A DNA stretch of 5,965 nt. Origin: JBKEAJ01 sp047972135 (lineage in GTDB: Bacteria > Bacteroidota > Bacteroidia > Bacteroidales > Prolixibacteraceae). Of this stretch, positions 4,894 through 5,965 are shown piece by piece (within the stretch, counting starts at the first letter, position 1; each line of letters begins with the position of its first letter). The stretch spans positions 1 through 5,965 of the forward strand of contig JBKEAJ010000062.1 in assembly GCA_047972135.1 (NCBI GenBank), given 5' to 3'. Position numbers and translations under genes: made by a program. The notes below the pieces were generated by a model, which was given only the letters and a program-made list of their open reading frames with translations, made no database searches and was not told where the DNA came from.

Positions 4894-5965
4894 ATGCGTT
4901 TTAATATAAAAAAATACACTCCGTTTTACAAACGTAACCTCGGCATTGCCATCCCCATAATGCTGGCAAATGCCGGACAGGTATTGGTAATGCAGGTTGA
5001 CAATATGATGGTAGGACAAGTCGGCACAACAGAGCTTGCAGCAGCATCGTTTGCCAATGCGGTGTACTTTGTATTTATGGTAATTGCCTTAGGGCTCACA
5101 CTCGGCATCACGCCACTAGTCGGCGAGCGATGGGCAAAGAATAAATTCAAGGAAAGTTCTAAGCTTCTGAATAATTCGGTGTTTGTCTCCATAATAGCGT
5201 CAATTATCATCGTGGCTTTAATGTATATTACCTCCTTATTTTTTGGATATTTCGGACAATCGCACGAAGTACTAAGGCTGGGAACTCCCTATTTCTACAT
5301 TCTCATGCTGTCACTAGTGCCATACATTATTTTCTCTGCACTCAAGCAGTTTATGGAAGGAGTTGGCAGTACAAAATACGCAATGATAATCACGTTGGTG
5401 TCCAACGTAATCAACGTGATATTAAACTATTTCTTTATTTTCGACAAAGCTAGCGTAGAAAACACTTTTATCTTCGACACTCTCGGCGTAGACGGTTTGG
5501 GATTGGGATTGAATGGCGCAGGTTATGCCACACTGATTTCAAGAATATTCATGCCTATCGCTTTCATAATATATTTGCTGATACACAAGCACTACAAACG
5601 CTACGTACACATGGCGATGGCATTCAGACCGGAAAGAAAGCTGATCAGGGAAATAAGGCAAATGGGACTGCCAATATCAGTGCAGATGCTGCTGGAAGTT
5701 TCGGCATTTAACCTCAGTGCCATCATGGCAGGCTGGATAAGTGAGGAGGCACAGGCGGCACACCAAATAGCACTAGGCATCACTAGCCTCACCTATATGC
5801 TTGCAGCAGGAATCGGCTCGGCAACAACAATACGAGTTGCCCATCAATATTCTGACAAGAACTACCATGACATGAACATGGCATCAAAGGCATCTATTCA
5901 TATGGTTGTAGCATATATGTGCATCACCGCCCTAGCCTATCTCGCCTTCCGTAACTACATACCGA
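4894..5965 (+). CDS. MATE-family multidrug efflux transporter, NorM-like (3' end outside window)
   Basis: The frame stays open from ATG 4894 to the window edge, giving the first 357 residues of a protein that normally has about 440-460. It is an inner-membrane antiporter that exports cationic drugs or metabolites using a Na+ or H+ gradient. Hydrophobic segments recur through the whole frame (about 15-35, 50-72, 95-118, 130-150, 162-184, 208-230, 258-280, 288-312, 333-353). Family marks are MQVDNMMVGQVG (33-44), with Asp36 where NorM proteins have a conserved Asp, GITPLVGE in TM2 (71-78), LNGAGYATLISR (206-217), the start of the second half at MGLPISVQMLLEVSAF (257-272), and AAHQIALGI then ATTIRVAHQYSDKN (288-323). 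The usual R-V-G is R-V-A-H here, a small departure. The 20-base gap after miaB without a promoter or terminator suggests one transcript. The substrate cannot be predicted. Confidence 0.9.
   Translation, partial: MRFNIKKYTPFYKRNLGIAIPIMLANAGQVLVMQVDNMMVGQVGTTELAAASFANAVYFVFMVIALGLTLGITPLVGERWAKNKFKESSKLLNNSVFVSIIASIIIVALMYITSLFFGYFGQSHEVLRLGTPYFYILMLSLVPYIIFSALKQFMEGVGSTKYAMIITLVSNVINVILNYFFIFDKASVENTFIFDTLGVDGLGLGLNGAGYATLISRIFMPIAFIIYLLIHKHYKRYVHMAMAFRPERKLIREIRQMGLPISVQMLLEVSAFNLSAIMAGWISEEAQAAHQIALGITSLTYMLAAGIGSATTIRVAHQYSDKNYHDMNMASKASIHMVVAYMCITALAYLAFRNYIP

Noticed and set aside
4554..4919. A 121-codon minus-strand frame over the end of miaB and the start of the MATE gene.
   Set aside because: It is antisense to two well-recognised genes and its translation is rich in Leu, Cys and Phe with no family character.
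5500..5516. Short tandem repeat-like TTGGGATTGGGATTG in the MATE gene.
   Set aside because: It encodes the GLGLGL stretch seen before the conserved NGAGYATLI motif, so it reflects protein sequence and not a DNA repeat element.
1..5965. Search for tRNA genes, CRISPR arrays, insertion sequence ends and prophage or defence genes.
   Set aside because: No tRNA-like cloverleaf, regularly spaced repeat, transposase or defence-related frame was seen on either strand.

Overview
The window looks like a piece of a Bacteroidota chromosome, most likely Bacteroidales. Several intergenic regions carry perfect or near-perfect TAnnTTTG (-7) promoter boxes of the Bacteroides type. Most starts lack a Shine-Dalgarno sequence, one exported protein shows an Ala|Gln signal-peptidase junction typical of the phylum, and the protein families fit. 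All recognisable genes are on the + strand. I cannot name the species. There are no RNA genes, insertion sequences or CRISPR arrays that I can support.

Layout: (1) 1-276 holds a promoter and a collapsed remnant of an AAA ATPase of the DUF4143 type; the N-terminal Walker A part is joined in frame to the extreme C-terminus. (2) 333-1631 is a complete PLP enzyme of the cysteate synthase family, with its own -7 box just upstream. (3) 1632-1804 is a non-coding gap with several inverted repeats and a candidate promoter. (4) 1805-2284 encodes a small unknown membrane-anchored or exported protein with an unusually good Shine-Dalgarno sequence. (5) 2364-3401 encodes an exported protein with a SPOR domain, a coiled coil and a C-terminal outer-membrane beta-barrel-like region, followed by a hairpin terminator candidate. 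(6) 3499-4873 is a promoter, a short structured leader and miaB. (7) 4894 to the window end is the first 357 codons of a MATE-family efflux transporter, probably co-transcribed with miaB.

The genes do not form one obvious pathway. The cysteate synthase would make L-cysteate from O-phosphoserine and sulfite. In Bacteroidota this most plausibly feeds sulfonolipid (capnine-type) synthesis, but the acyltransferase and reductase partners are not in view. The unknown protein and the SPOR/barrel protein lie 79 bases apart and both appear to be envelope proteins, so they may be functionally linked. MiaB and the MATE pump form a separate housekeeping/transport pair. The most unusual items are the cysteate synthase, the SPOR-coiled coil-barrel architecture, the in-frame deleted ATPase and the miaB leader. 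None of these by itself proves a new system.
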